Assembly (NCBI GenBank): GCA_050951845.1
Contig: JBMNJV010000001.1
Coordinates: 310,001 to 374,000, forward strand
Source of the DNA: UBA5436 sp050951845
Lineage (GTDB): Bacteria; Bacillota; Clostridia; Saccharofermentanales; DTU023
Reading direction: 5' to 3'
Length of the DNA stretch: 64,000 nt
Below are positions 41,590 through 51,141 of the stretch, in pieces. The first letter of the stretch is position 1; each line of letters starts with the position of its first letter. The position numbers and the translations under genes were made by a program. The notes under the pieces are model-generated. The model saw only the letters and a program-made list of their open reading frames with translations, ran no database searches and was not told where the DNA came from.

Positions 41590-42891
41590 ATGACACAATT
41601 AGAGATTATTAAAAAATCACAAAAAGAATTGGATGATACTTTAGAAGCAGCACGGAAAACAGGTAATTTGGTTGTTAAAGATGCAACGAAAGATCCGCAG
41701 ATCATTCGTAAAACTTTTGAAGAAAACGAAGGCATTTTCCGCCTGTTTCCGGCATTTGTTCCGAGACGTTTCGGTAAGGCCGGCCGCCGGTTAAAATTAC
41801 ATCCGGATGATTATTTTGCTTTCGGTATGGAAAGAGGATCTATAACTGAAAGATGGTTTTCTTCAACTATTGCCGCTCAAAACGGACCTTTGGCCAAAGC
41901 GGACGAAGGTTTATGTTATGTATGTGTATCATACGACAGCGATGAAAAATTCTCGCTGAAAGATGCAATTAAAGAATTAGGTTCTGAGATTGTAGGAGAA
42001 GAGTTGATGGAGAAATACAACGGCTGGCCGATGTATTCAAAATACTTTGACAATTTAAATCCTTTATTCCACCATCTGCACTTAACTTTTGAAGATGCTG
42101 CCAAAGTAGGAAAATTAGGTAAACCGGAAAGTTATTATTTTCCGAAACAATTAAACAATCATACAGGAGAAGCAAATTATACATATTTTGGATTTGATCC
42201 CGACACGAAACCGGAAGATGTAAAAGAAAGAATTGCAAAATTTGCGGATGATGATACAAGAATTACAGAATTATCCAGAGCTCACAGAGTAGAACTGGGT
42301 ACCGGATGGTATACTCCGGAGGGAGTAATCCATGCTCCTGCATCAGTATTGACATATGAACCGCAATGGAATTCAGACGTGAATTCAGTATTTGAAAATA
42401 TTGTGTCCGGTGAAGTGTATCCTCCTGAGATGTTGGATGAAGAATGTCCTGAAGAGAATAAGGGCGATATTGATTATGTTTTCGGTCTTCTGGACTGGGA
42501 AAAAAATGTAGATCCCAATTATAAAAAGCATTATTTCAGACCGCCGGTTGTTGAAACAGAAAATGATTCTTATATTCAAAAATGGATAAGTTACGGAAAT
42601 CCTTATTTTTCAGCAAAAGAATTAACGGTATATCCCGGTGAAACAGTAACAATCAAAGATGATGCGGCATATGGATGCATTTTTATACAAGGTTACGGTA
42701 CATTCGGAAAATATCAAGCTGAAACACCTACACTGTTACGTTACGGTCAACAGAGTTCGGATGAATTTTTCGTGTCGGAAAAAGCTGCAAAAGCAGGGGT
42801 GGTTATTACCAACCTCAGTAAAGTAGAACCTTTGGTTGTCTTAAAACATTTCGGACCTAATTGTTCGAATGTTCCGACAGTTGAAGTTTAA
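41590..42891 (+). CDS. Phosphomannose-isomerase-like cupin protein, copy 2
   Basis: The 433-residue paralogue of the gene at 36075 has an N-terminal extension of about 30 residues. It shares PRRFGKAGRRLKLHPDDYF, the metal-site region LFHHLHLT, KPESYYFPKQLNNHTGE, and the second HxP motif TPEGVIHAPA. Copy 1 has HHIHHSDE where this copy has HHLHLTFE, so the metal site or substrate contact may differ. Probably an isomerase or epimerase acting on a different sugar of the same pathway (inference). GGAG lies 8 bases before the start. A terminator follows. Confidence 0.65.
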   Translation: MTQLEIIKKSQKELDDTLEAARKTGNLVVKDATKDPQIIRKTFEENEGIFRLFPAFVPRRFGKAGRRLKLHPDDYFAFGMERGSITERWFSSTIAAQNGPLAKADEGLCYVCVSYDSDEKFSLKDAIKELGSEIVGEELMEKYNGWPMYSKYFDNLNPLFHHLHLTFEDAAKVGKLGKPESYYFPKQLNNHTGEANYTYFGFDPDTKPEDVKERIAKFADDDTRITELSRAHRVELGTGWYTPEGVIHAPASVLTYEPQWNSDVNSVFENIVSGEVYPPEMLDEECPEENKGDIDYVFGLLDWEKNVDPNYKKHYFRPPVVETENDSYIQKWISYGNPYFSAKELTVYPGETVTIKDDAAYGCIFIQGYGTFGKYQAETPTLLRYGQQSSDEFFVSEKAAKAGVVITNLSKVEPLVVLKHFGPNCSNVPTVEV

Positions 42892-42898
42892 TTGTTTT

Positions 42899-42940
42899 AT
42901 GGTCTGGGAGGTTAACTCTCAGGCCATATTTATTATTTTT
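42899..42940 (+). terminator. Rho-independent terminator after the second cupin gene
   Basis: ATGGTCTGGGAG (42899-42910) pairs with CTCTCAGGCCAT (42916-42927) over 12 bp with two G-U pairs and a 5-base loop. A T-rich tail ending in TTTTT follows. Confidence 0.8.
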
Positions 42941-42968
42941 ATAAAAAATAAATATGGAGGAAGAATCA

Positions 42969-43940
42969 ATGATTAAGATGGGAATAATGGGCACAGGTTC
43001 TATAGCAATTAAAATGTCCAACACAATCAAAGAAATGAATTCCGTAGAAATGTATGCAATTGCTTCAAGAGATTATGATAAGGCAAAAGAATTTGCAACC
43101 GAATACAAATATGAAAAAGCATATGGCAGTTATGAGGAGATGGCAGCAGATCCTCAGTTGGATTTAGTATATATTGCAACCCCACATTCACATCATTATA
43201 AATGTGCGAAATTGGCTTTAAATGCCGGAAAACATGTTTTATGTGAAAAATCATTTACAGTCAATGCAGATCAAGCAAGAAAAATTATAAAATTAGCCAA
43301 AGAAAAAGGCTTATTAATAACAGAGGCTATCTGGACACGATATATGCCGTCCAGAAAGATGATTGATGACATTATAAAATCGGGTATTATCGGAGAAATA
43401 ATTTCTATTAACGCAAATATAGGTTATGAGTTATCCGATATAAAACGAATTCACGATCCGGATCTTGCAGGAGGAGCATTACTTGATGTCGGTGTTTATT
43501 TGTTAAATTTTGCGAGAATGGTTATGGGAACGGATATTGTAAATATGACGTCTGCGGCAATCTTTAAAAATGGTGTGGATATAGCAGACAATATTACTCT
43601 TGAATACCCGAATCAGAAAATGGCAGCATTACATTGCAGTGTTTCCTCTGTCCATAACCGTATGGGAGCCATCTTCGGAACGAAAGGCTACATAGAAGTA
43701 CAAAATATTAATAATCCGGAATTGATTAAAGTTTTTAATGAAAATTATGAACTGATAGAAACACATGAAGTACCGGAACAAATTTCAGGATATGAATATG
43801 AAGTAGAGGCTTGTGTCAAAGCCATAAAAAACGGTGAATCAGAATGTGCTGCCATGCCACATCAGGAAACGATTGCTGTTATGGAAATGATGGATGAATT
43901 GCGCCGTTCCTGGAATTATGAAATACTTGACATAGAATAA
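42969..43940 (+). CDS. Gfo/Idh/MocA-family oxidoreductase
   Basis: ATG 42969 is chosen because GGAGG lies 8 bases upstream; the ATG at 42954 overlaps that site. The 323-residue protein starts with a Rossmann fold (IMGTGSIA, near-canonical GxGxxA) and has the conserved EKSFTVNADQA, the family's catalytic Lys in CEKSF. The C-terminal substrate domain contains GALLDVGVYLLNFARM, with the usual Asp and Tyr. It oxidises or reduces a sugar or cyclitol with NAD(P). The neighbouring kinase and AOR suggest a step in the same sugar pathway. Confidence 0.9.
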   Translation: MIKMGIMGTGSIAIKMSNTIKEMNSVEMYAIASRDYDKAKEFATEYKYEKAYGSYEEMAADPQLDLVYIATPHSHHYKCAKLALNAGKHVLCEKSFTVNADQARKIIKLAKEKGLLITEAIWTRYMPSRKMIDDIIKSGIIGEIISINANIGYELSDIKRIHDPDLAGGALLDVGVYLLNFARMVMGTDIVNMTSAAIFKNGVDIADNITLEYPNQKMAALHCSVSSVHNRMGAIFGTKGYIEVQNINNPELIKVFNENYELIETHEVPEQISGYEYEVEACVKAIKNGESECAAMPHQETIAVMEMMDELRRSWNYEILDIE

Positions 43941-44011
43941 TTATACATAGCTTATTTTGAGTAAGCATTTGTTTCAGGTCATTAAAATATTCATTAAAAA
44001 GGAGAAAAAAC

Positions 44012-45526
44012 ATGAAATATTTAATGGGTGTAGATAATGGTGGTACTTTTGCAAAAGCAGCATTATTTGATGTTGACGGTAATCAAATTGCATCTGCAGG
44101 TTTACCCACAAATACATTGACTCCGAAACCCGGATATACAGAGCGTGATATGAATGAACTTTGGCAAGTTAATGCTAAAGTTATAAAAGATACGATAAAA
44201 AAATCAGGTGTTTCTGCTGAAGATATTATAGGCATCTCTTTTTCCGGACATGGCAAGGGATTATATTTAATCAATGCAGACGGAGAACCTGCATATTCGG
44301 GAATTCCTTCAACTGATGCCAGAGCCTGGTCATATGTAGAAAAATGGAATCAAGACGGTACGGCAGAAAAAGTTTATGAAAAAACCTATCAAAATATTTT
44401 GGCTACACAACCGGTCAGCCTCCTGGCTTGGCTAAAAGACAATGAGCCTGAAGTATATCAGAACATCAGCTATATTTTTTCCGTTAAAGATTTCATCAGA
44501 TATAAATTGACAGGAATCGCTTATGCGGAATACACAGATTTTTCCGGTGCCAACTTAATCAATCTCAATACTAAACAGTATGATTCTGAACTGTTGGATT
44601 TATTCGGAATCCCGGAAGTAGCAGATAAACTTCCTCCCTTGAAATACTCGGCAGAACTTTGCGGGACTGTTACGGAACAAGCCGGTGTTGAAACGGGTCT
44701 GGCAGCCGGCACTCCGGTTGCGGCAGGAATGTTTGATATTAATGCTTGCGGAATTGCCTCAGGGCTTGGTGATCCTTCAAAACTCAGTATGATTGCCGGA
44801 ACCTGGAGTATCAATGAGTATATTAATGAAGAGCCGATTACGGATGGTAGTGTTGCTTTAAATTCCATGTTTTGTATGCCCGGTTATTTCTTAATTGAAG
44901 AGAGCAGTCCGACTTCTGCCGGTAATCTCGAATGGTATATCAGAACATTGTTACCTGAATTAAAAGAAAAGGCGAAAGCTGAGGGTTCAAACGTTTATGC
45001 CTGTGTTGACGGCTGGGTTGAGGAAATAGATCCGTCAGAAAGTGACTTGATTTTTTTACCTTTCTTGAACGGATCAAATGAAGATGCTTTGGCAAAAGGT
45101 ACAATTGTCGGTCTGACGATGTACCATAATCGTAAACACATAACCAGAGCAATTTTTGAAGGAGTCGTGTTTTCTCATTTAACACATCTCAATAAATTGT
45201 TAATTAACAGAGAGAAACCTGAAAGCATTCAATTATCCGGCGGTGTAACGAATTCTGATGTCTGGGTGCAAATATTTGCCGATGCATTACAAATTCCGAT
45301 TGATGTGGTTGCAGATAAAAAACAGGGTGCACAAGGAGCTGCGATGGCTGCGGGTATAGCAGCAGGCATTTACCGGGATTATGATGAAGCAATCCGGCGT
45401 TGTGTCAGAATCAGTAAAACCGTTAATCCGCGTCCGGAGTATGCTTCCGTGTATACGGAAAAATATAAACGATATCGTGCTGTTGTTGACGGATTGAGTG
45501 AGGTTTGGGATTTATTCAGGAATTAG
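44012..45526 (+). CDS. FGGY-family carbohydrate kinase, L-xylulokinase (LyxK)-like
   Basis: The 504-residue FGGY kinase starts with YLMGVDNGGTFAKAALFD (phosphate-1 motif) and has GISFSGHGKGLYL, AAGMFDINACG, and a C-terminal QLSGGVTNSDVWVQIFAD adenosine motif. Overall motif order and sequence (for example TERDMNELWQ, HPVSLLAWLK-like and EASPTSAGNLEW) most resemble L-xylulokinase LyxK of enterobacteria. It would phosphorylate a 2-keto sugar such as L-xylulose at O5. The catalytic Asp is expected in FDINAC. A strong AAGGAG precedes the start. It precedes the AOR gene by 54 bases. Confidence 0.85.
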   Translation: MKYLMGVDNGGTFAKAALFDVDGNQIASAGLPTNTLTPKPGYTERDMNELWQVNAKVIKDTIKKSGVSAEDIIGISFSGHGKGLYLINADGEPAYSGIPSTDARAWSYVEKWNQDGTAEKVYEKTYQNILATQPVSLLAWLKDNEPEVYQNISYIFSVKDFIRYKLTGIAYAEYTDFSGANLINLNTKQYDSELLDLFGIPEVADKLPPLKYSAELCGTVTEQAGVETGLAAGTPVAAGMFDINACGIASGLGDPSKLSMIAGTWSINEYINEEPITDGSVALNSMFCMPGYFLIEESSPTSAGNLEWYIRTLLPELKEKAKAEGSNVYACVDGWVEEIDPSESDLIFLPFLNGSNEDALAKGTIVGLTMYHNRKHITRAIFEGVVFSHLTHLNKLLINREKPESIQLSGGVTNSDVWVQIFADALQIPIDVVADKKQGAQGAAMAAGIAAGIYRDYDEAIRRCVRISKTVNPRPEYASVYTEKYKRYRAVVDGLSEVWDLFRN

Positions 45527-45580
45527 AGATTATTTTTATAGGCCGGCAGATGGAGAATTTCGCATAAAAGGAGTAATCAG

Positions 45581-47473
45581 ATGAGTTTCGGATATTACGG
45601 GAAAATACTTTATGTAGATTTGACAGATAAGACATTCAGGGAGCAAAAACCGACTGAAATTGAGTATCGTCGATACGGTTCGGGATCCGTGCTGGCCGTT
45701 ACGAAATTGTTGCTGGAAACCCCGGTCGGTATTGATGCTTTTGATCCGGAAGCATATTTGATGTTTTTCAACGGCATTCTCGGCGGTCATCGGGCGCCCG
45801 GTTTAGCAAGATTTACGATTACCGGAAAATCTCCTGCAACCGGCGGTATCGGGGAGGCAAGATGTGAAGGTCCGTTTGCTCAGGCGTTAAAAAGGTCAGG
45901 CTATGACGGAATAATTTTCCAGGGAAAATCCGAACAACCTGTGATGTTATTGATAGAAGATCAGATTCCGCAATTAATATCAGCTGAGGAAGTATGGGGC
46001 GAAAAAGTCAGTGATACTGTGGAAAAAATCAAAGCGGATTACCCTGATTCATCGATTGCGGCAATCGGACCTGCCGGTGAGAATAAAGTGCGTTTTGCAA
46101 ACGTAATTTGCGATCAAAACCATCAAGCTTCTCGGGCCGGAATGGGTGCAGTAATGGGCTCAAAGAACCTGAAAGCTGTTGTCATTACGGGTGGACATGT
46201 GCCCGCGGTTTTTGCTCCGGATCAACTTGAAGAAATCTCTCTGAATTTTGCAAAAAAGATGCAAGAAAACACACTTTCAATGTGGCAGTATAATCGTCCC
46301 GGATTCGGTGCCTGGATTCATACACATGGTATTGATGCCGCACTTTGTGTCAACAATTATCAGACGAGTGAATGTGATTATACAGATCAATTTACTCCGG
46401 AAAAATTTGCGGAATTCTATAAAGGCGAATCGCCCTGTCCTTATTGCCCGAATAATTGTATTAAGCGCTATGCAACCGATACGGATAATGAATTCATGGG
46501 CGGTTTGCATCAGGAAGCCCTGGGATCTTTGGGACCGAATATTGGCAACAGTAATTTAAAGAAAATCATTCAAGCTAATGTTTTATGTAACGAATATGGT
46601 ATGGATCCCAATTCACTCGGTTTCACCATTTCCTTTGCTCAGGAAGCGAAGCAAAACGGAGTCCTGGATGAATCCCTGTATTCCGGACTTAATCTGGATT
46701 TCGGCCCGGATGTCGATTTGGAAAAATTAACTATCATGATTGCAAAACGCCGAGGTTTAGGAGATATCTTAGCCGAAGGAGCTGCCCTGGCTGCTGAAAA
46801 AATCGGAAACGATTCACAGAAGTTTGCCATGACGGTAAAAGGTAATGAGCTTGTTTCAACAGAATGTCGTTCGCAGACGAATTTGGCTTTAGGTTATGCC
46901 ACCGCCGCCGTCGGTCCGCGCTACGATATTTGTGAGCACGATTGGGATTATGATACTGAAGTAGGCTGGGATCATTCTATGAATTATAGCCGCACGCTGG
47001 GAATTCTTGAAAGAATTCCGATGTATTATTCCGGTCCGGAAAAGGTCAATGATTATAAAGTATTAAATAATTTGTGGTCTGCAGTCGATGCTCTCGGAAT
47101 GTGTCTTTTCGCTTCAGCTCCGACCAGAGTATACAGTTTGCAGGAAATGGCGGATTTATTCCGTCAAGTTACCGGATTCGAGACTTCTTCATATGAAATT
47201 ATGCGGCTGGGTGAATTAAAGAATCATCTGTTCCGTCTTTATAATTACCGCGAGGGTTTTAGCAAAAATGACGACAAATTACCTGATCGGTTTTTTGAAC
47301 AAAAAATCAATGCAGGAGCTTTGGCAGGTAAAAAACTTGATCGGGAACAGTTTGAATACAACATCGCATTATATTATCAAATGATGGGTTGGGATGAATC
47401 CGGTTGTCCGCGAAGAGCGACTCTCTATGATTATGGAGTTGATTGGGCTGATCGTATTTTAGATGAAATGTAG
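45581..47473 (+). CDS. Tungsten-type aldehyde:ferredoxin oxidoreductase
   Basis: The 630-residue protein matches the AOR family. The N-terminal MSFGYYGKILYVDLTD and FTITGKSPATGGIGEARCEGPFA bind the two pterins. The 4Fe-4S ligands are Cys286, Cys289 and Cys293 (CPYCPNNC) plus a Cys in GMCLFA near residue 506, the spacing known for Pyrococcus AOR. RAGMGAVMGSKNLKAV is the other conserved block. It oxidises aldehydes to acids and reduces ferredoxin in the cytosol, using a tungstopterin cofactor. In this location the substrate could be a sugar-derived aldehyde (inference). GGAG lies 8 bases before the start. No cofactor-biosynthesis gene is nearby. Confidence 0.93.
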   Translation: MSFGYYGKILYVDLTDKTFREQKPTEIEYRRYGSGSVLAVTKLLLETPVGIDAFDPEAYLMFFNGILGGHRAPGLARFTITGKSPATGGIGEARCEGPFAQALKRSGYDGIIFQGKSEQPVMLLIEDQIPQLISAEEVWGEKVSDTVEKIKADYPDSSIAAIGPAGENKVRFANVICDQNHQASRAGMGAVMGSKNLKAVVITGGHVPAVFAPDQLEEISLNFAKKMQENTLSMWQYNRPGFGAWIHTHGIDAALCVNNYQTSECDYTDQFTPEKFAEFYKGESPCPYCPNNCIKRYATDTDNEFMGGLHQEALGSLGPNIGNSNLKKIIQANVLCNEYGMDPNSLGFTISFAQEAKQNGVLDESLYSGLNLDFGPDVDLEKLTIMIAKRRGLGDILAEGAALAAEKIGNDSQKFAMTVKGNELVSTECRSQTNLALGYATAAVGPRYDICEHDWDYDTEVGWDHSMNYSRTLGILERIPMYYSGPEKVNDYKVLNNLWSAVDALGMCLFASAPTRVYSLQEMADLFRQVTGFETSSYEIMRLGELKNHLFRLYNYREGFSKNDDKLPDRFFEQKINAGALAGKKLDREQFEYNIALYYQMMGWDESGCPRRATLYDYGVDWADRILDEM

Positions 47474-47592
47474 TCAGAATTAAATTATCAGAAGTCATAA
47501 TTTTATATTGCAGGCGAAGCTGAATTGTTTATTTCATTTGATAAGTTATATAATAAGCATACAACGCTATCCGACAAAAATACGAGGTAAAA

Positions 47593-48456
47593 ATGTATAA
47601 ATTAACAAATGAAGAAAAATTTGAAGTAATACAAATTATCGTCCGGTCATCAGAAATCATATTGTCTATCGAAGAATCTTCTGAAGATGTAAATACAATT
47701 GAACAAAAAGGCTTTGCAAATTATGTAACAAAAATCGATTATGATGTTCAGGAATATATTGAAAAACAGATCTTGAATATTTTTCCCGATCATCAATTTT
47801 TAGGTGAAGAAGATAATCAGCATAAATTTGATCAGGCGAATCCTTGCTGGATACTTGATCCGGTTGACGGAACCAAGAACTTAATTTTAGATATGCATCA
47901 TTCAAGTACATCTCTGGCTTTTTGGAACGGCGAACATTTGAATTTTGCCTTAATCTACGATCCTTTCCTGGATGAATTATTTGAAGCAAGCAGAAATGAA
48001 GGTTCTTATCTGATCAGAAATATAAAACAACAAATGATTACAACTGAAAAGTATCATGATTTGCAAAAAACGAAATTAACCATTAACAATATTTCCGATT
48101 TAAGTAATGCAATAGTTGCTTTTGGCTCAAGTCCTTATGATCGCGGTATAGAAATAAATCACAAAGTGATGTTCCGGGTACTGTATGATATTTTTGAACA
48201 AACAGAAGATATTCGGCGTTTTGGTTCAGCTGCTCTGGATTTGGCATATATAGCAGCAAATCGACATCATATCTTTTTTGAATCGAAACTCAGACCATGG
48301 GATTTTGCGGCAGGAATCTTGATTGTTGAAGAATCAGGCGGTATCGTAACAAATTTTCACAATCAACCTGTTGATATTTTCAAAACCAGTTCTATTCTGA
48401 GCGCAAATCCGACATTGCATAAACTTGTATTACCTTTGATTGAAAAGTTACGTTAA
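47593..48456 (+). CDS. Inositol-monophosphatase-family phosphatase
   Basis: The 287-residue protein carries the metal-binding motifs of the family: FLGEED (Glu site), ILDPVDGTKN (DPxDGTxN), and RPWDFAAGILIVEESGG (WDxAAG). VTKIDYDVQEYIE precedes them as in the IMPase fold. It removes phosphate from inositol 1-phosphate or a similar sugar or nucleotide phosphate, with two or three Mg ions. An insertion or divergence in the middle makes the exact substrate unclear. Its start has GAGG. It lies between the AOR and the DUF362 gene. Confidence 0.85.
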   Translation: MYKLTNEEKFEVIQIIVRSSEIILSIEESSEDVNTIEQKGFANYVTKIDYDVQEYIEKQILNIFPDHQFLGEEDNQHKFDQANPCWILDPVDGTKNLILDMHHSSTSLAFWNGEHLNFALIYDPFLDELFEASRNEGSYLIRNIKQQMITTEKYHDLQKTKLTINNISDLSNAIVAFGSSPYDRGIEINHKVMFRVLYDIFEQTEDIRRFGSAALDLAYIAANRHHIFFESKLRPWDFAAGILIVEESGGIVTNFHNQPVDIFKTSSILSANPTLHKLVLPLIEKLR

Positions 48457-48620
48457 AAAAGAATATCTACCTGAAAAAAAGAATTAATTAATAATGAAAC
48501 CGGTTTCCTGATGATTCTTACCGCTGTCAATCCCCAAAATGTCATATTCCGGTATGATCGCACCTTTTCGTTCGACAAACTGTTAATAATCAACACTACA
48601 TTATTTGAAGAGGAGTTATT

Positions 48621-49718
48621 ATGACAAAAGTATTCTTTACAGATTTCAGAACCGTACCTGAAGAAAATATTTTAGCTAAGCTGAAAAGGCTGGTACAGAC
48701 TGCAGGTATTGACACAATTAATTTCAAGAAAAAATTTACCGCAATTAAACTCCATTTTGGGGAACCGGGCAACGTAGCTTATCTGCGTCCGAATTATCTT
48801 AAAGTTGTTTCAGACTACATCAAAGAACTTGGAGGTGTTCCTTTTCTTACAGATTGTAATACGCTTTATGTCGGTCGGCGCAAGAATGCAATAGAGCATA
48901 TTACATCAGCTTATGAAAACGGATTCAGTCCTTTTTCTACCGGTTGTCACGTTTTGATCGGTGACGGTCTGAAAGGTACAGACGATGTGGAAGTTCCGGT
49001 TAACGGCAAACATATCAAAGCAGCAAAAATCGGCAGAGGGATTATGGATGCTGATATTTTTCTGTCAATGACACATTTTAAAGGTCATGAAGCGACCGGG
49101 TTTGGAGGAACTATCAAAAATATAGGAATGGGATGCGGATCCCGTGGCGGCAAAATGGAAATGCATTATGCCGGTAAACCGCGCGTCAATCCAAAAAAAT
49201 GCGTAAGTTGCGGTACCTGCTATCGTAATTGTGCATTCGGAGCGATTTCTTTTGTCGATAAGAAGGCATTTATTAATACCGATATTTGTGTGGGTTGCGG
49301 AAGATGTATCGGCAGTTGCAATTATGATGCAATTCGTCCGATTAACAGTAACAGTAATACGGTATTAAATGAAAAAATTGCTGAATATGCCTATGCAGTT
49401 ATTAAAGATCGTCCTCATTTTCATGTCAGCTTAATTATGGATGTTTCTCCTTTCTGTGACTGTCATTCTGAAAACGACGTTGCAATCGTTCCTGATATAG
49501 GAATGCTTGCTTCTTTTGATCCGGTATCTTTGGATCAGGCATGTGCGGACTTGGTAAATGCTGCTCCGGCAGTTGAAAACAGCTTATTAGGCGAAAAAGA
49601 AAATCTGCATAATGATCATTTTACCAATCTGTTTCCCGATACTGAATGGCAATCCTGCCTGAGTCATGCTGAGGCAATCGGTCTGGGCGAAAGAAATTAT
49701 GAATTGGTGAAAATCTGA
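48621..49718 (+). CDS. DUF362 protein with two 4Fe-4S clusters
   Basis: The 365-residue protein has a DUF362 N-terminal half (FTAIKLHFGEPGN, LTDCNTLYVG, SMTHFKGHEATGFGGTIKNIGMGCGSR). A bacterial ferredoxin domain follows with CVSCGTCYRNC and CVGCGRCIGSC near residues 193-240, and a further DUF362 C-terminal part. Relatives are often annotated as iron-sulfur proteins of unknown function. Next to an AOR it may act as electron carrier or partner (inference). The gene has its own AGGAG site and a 164-bp leader; a GAAACCGGTTTC palindrome lies at 48496. Confidence 0.82.
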   Translation: MTKVFFTDFRTVPEENILAKLKRLVQTAGIDTINFKKKFTAIKLHFGEPGNVAYLRPNYLKVVSDYIKELGGVPFLTDCNTLYVGRRKNAIEHITSAYENGFSPFSTGCHVLIGDGLKGTDDVEVPVNGKHIKAAKIGRGIMDADIFLSMTHFKGHEATGFGGTIKNIGMGCGSRGGKMEMHYAGKPRVNPKKCVSCGTCYRNCAFGAISFVDKKAFINTDICVGCGRCIGSCNYDAIRPINSNSNTVLNEKIAEYAYAVIKDRPHFHVSLIMDVSPFCDCHSENDVAIVPDIGMLASFDPVSLDQACADLVNAAPAVENSLLGEKENLHNDHFTNLFPDTEWQSCLSHAEAIGLGERNYELVKI

Positions 49719-50079
49719 TTAAAGGAATTTCTGAATTAAGCAGAATCGTCAGAAAAAGTAGAAAATGTATTATCCGGAATAAATAAAATTCATATTTTTC
49801 AGATTAAATATAATAACAAGTTTTATTTATTTTTTATCTATATTTATACGATATATTGACGAAATACTTGTATGTTTCTACAAAAAATATAAAATATTCT
49901 TATGCGATATAGCAATTGCAAACAAGAACGAATGTTACTAAAATGTTTTTAAAGAACTTTAAGAAAAGATATTTTTTATGTTTCATAACGGAGAATATCT
50001 ATGAGTAAAAATTTTTGTCTGACCTTGTCTTAGTGCTCAGCCCGGGAAATCGGAGCCGGAAGCCGCCTTTATCTGTAGC

Positions 50080-50255
50080 AAACGATAAAGATTTTAGAAA
50101 AAGATTTTAGAAAAACAAACGAGAGCAAAGAAGGTTAAAAGATGAGTTATTGTTATACTTTATACCGGAAATTTGATTTGTCTTTCTCGGAGAAATGTGA
50201 TTTGTGAAAAAACATTGTACCGGAGGCTTTTCAGATTTTTTTAATTTTAACTAAA
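50080..50255 (-). mobile_element. Decayed end of an IS6-like element
   Basis: This DNA aligns along its length with 20610-20785, the right end of the intact IS. Both have GATAAAGATT, TTAGAAAAAC, GATGAGTTATT, TCTTTCTCGGAG, AAAACATT, ACC-GAGGCTTTTCAGAT and TTTTTAATTTT in order. Only the N-terminal transposase part remains, with stop codons and small deletions. To the left, DNA at about 49930-50070 may hold decayed further IS sequence (TTTTTGTCTGACCTTGTC resembles the transposase 3' end), but this is uncertain. The whole gap 49719-50286 contains no gene. The amidohydrolase gene starts 31 bases after the remnant. Confidence 0.75.
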
Positions 50256-50286
50256 AAGAATACGATTATAGAAAAGGAGTATTTTT

Positions 50287-51138
50287 ATGATAATTGATGT
50301 TTACACATTTCCGGGCTTCTTAAAAGAAATTAGCCAAGATGAAGAAAGGATTGCTTTTCGGCGGGAACAATATTTTCTCTTGAAGCAGCATGTATGGCCG
50401 TTAAGTTTGTTTGTGACACAAATGAATGCAGCAGGTATTGATAAATCCATTATTTCTGCAGAAGATGTAACAACCAAAGCAGGTGATACGATTGTTTCCA
50501 ATGAAGAAGTTAAACTTTTAGTAGATTTGGAACCGGACAGATTAATTGGTTTTGCCGGTGTTGATCCGAATAGGGAAGATGCTGTTGAGGTATTGGAAGA
50601 TGCATTTTCGAATCTGAATTTATCCGGATTAAAATTAAGTCCTGCTATGCAAAGATTTTATCCGATGGACGAAAAAGCTCAGGAACTATATAAAGTGTGT
50701 TTAAAGTACAATAAACCGATTATTTTTGAGTCAGGAATGACCTGGATCAAAGATAGTCCGACTAAGTATTCCAATCCTCTGTTATTCGAAGATGTTGCAA
50801 TCAAATATCCTGATTTAAGATTCAGTCTGGGACATTTCGGTTGGCCGTGGACCAGAGAAGTGGCAATGCTCTTATTGAAATATCCGAATGTCTATGCCGA
50901 TACAGCTTTACTGTATTTCGATTCACCGAAACAATTCTTTAATACGGAATTTAATCATCATTTAGGTGAATTTTGGATAGACAGAATGCTCTTCGATAAA
51001 GTAATGTTCGGGTCAGCATATCCGAGAATTGAACAAAAAAGAATGGTCGGAGCTGTAAATTCATTAACATTAAGAGATGAACAAAAAAGAATGGTTATGG
51101 GCGGGAATGCTCTCAGATTTTTAGGGATGGAGGAGTAG
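50287..51138 (+). CDS. Amidohydrolase-2-family homologue lacking metal ligands
   Basis: The 283-residue TIM-barrel protein resembles amidohydrolase family 2: IIDVYTFPG at the start, LIGFAGVDPNREDAVE, GLKLSPAM, FSLGHFGWPWTREV, and MFGSAYPR near the end. In active members the start reads DxHxH and the end GSDxP. Here the two His are Tyr6 and Phe8 and the Asp is Ala. Only the HF-G-W histidine stays. The usual metal-dependent mechanism is therefore unlikely, unless the enzyme works without metal. It is followed three bases later by YjbQ. AAAGGAG lies 8 bases before the start. Confidence 0.7.
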   Translation: MIIDVYTFPGFLKEISQDEERIAFRREQYFLLKQHVWPLSLFVTQMNAAGIDKSIISAEDVTTKAGDTIVSNEEVKLLVDLEPDRLIGFAGVDPNREDAVEVLEDAFSNLNLSGLKLSPAMQRFYPMDEKAQELYKVCLKYNKPIIFESGMTWIKDSPTKYSNPLLFEDVAIKYPDLRFSLGHFGWPWTREVAMLLLKYPNVYADTALLYFDSPKQFFNTEFNHHLGEFWIDRMLFDKVMFGSAYPRIEQKRMVGAVNSLTLRDEQKRMVMGGNALRFLGMEE

Positions 51139-51141
51139 AAA

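Noticed and set aside
48496..48507. GAAACCGGTTTC palindrome before the DUF362 gene as a LacI operator
   Set aside because: A single 12-bp palindrome without a matching promoter; too little evidence.
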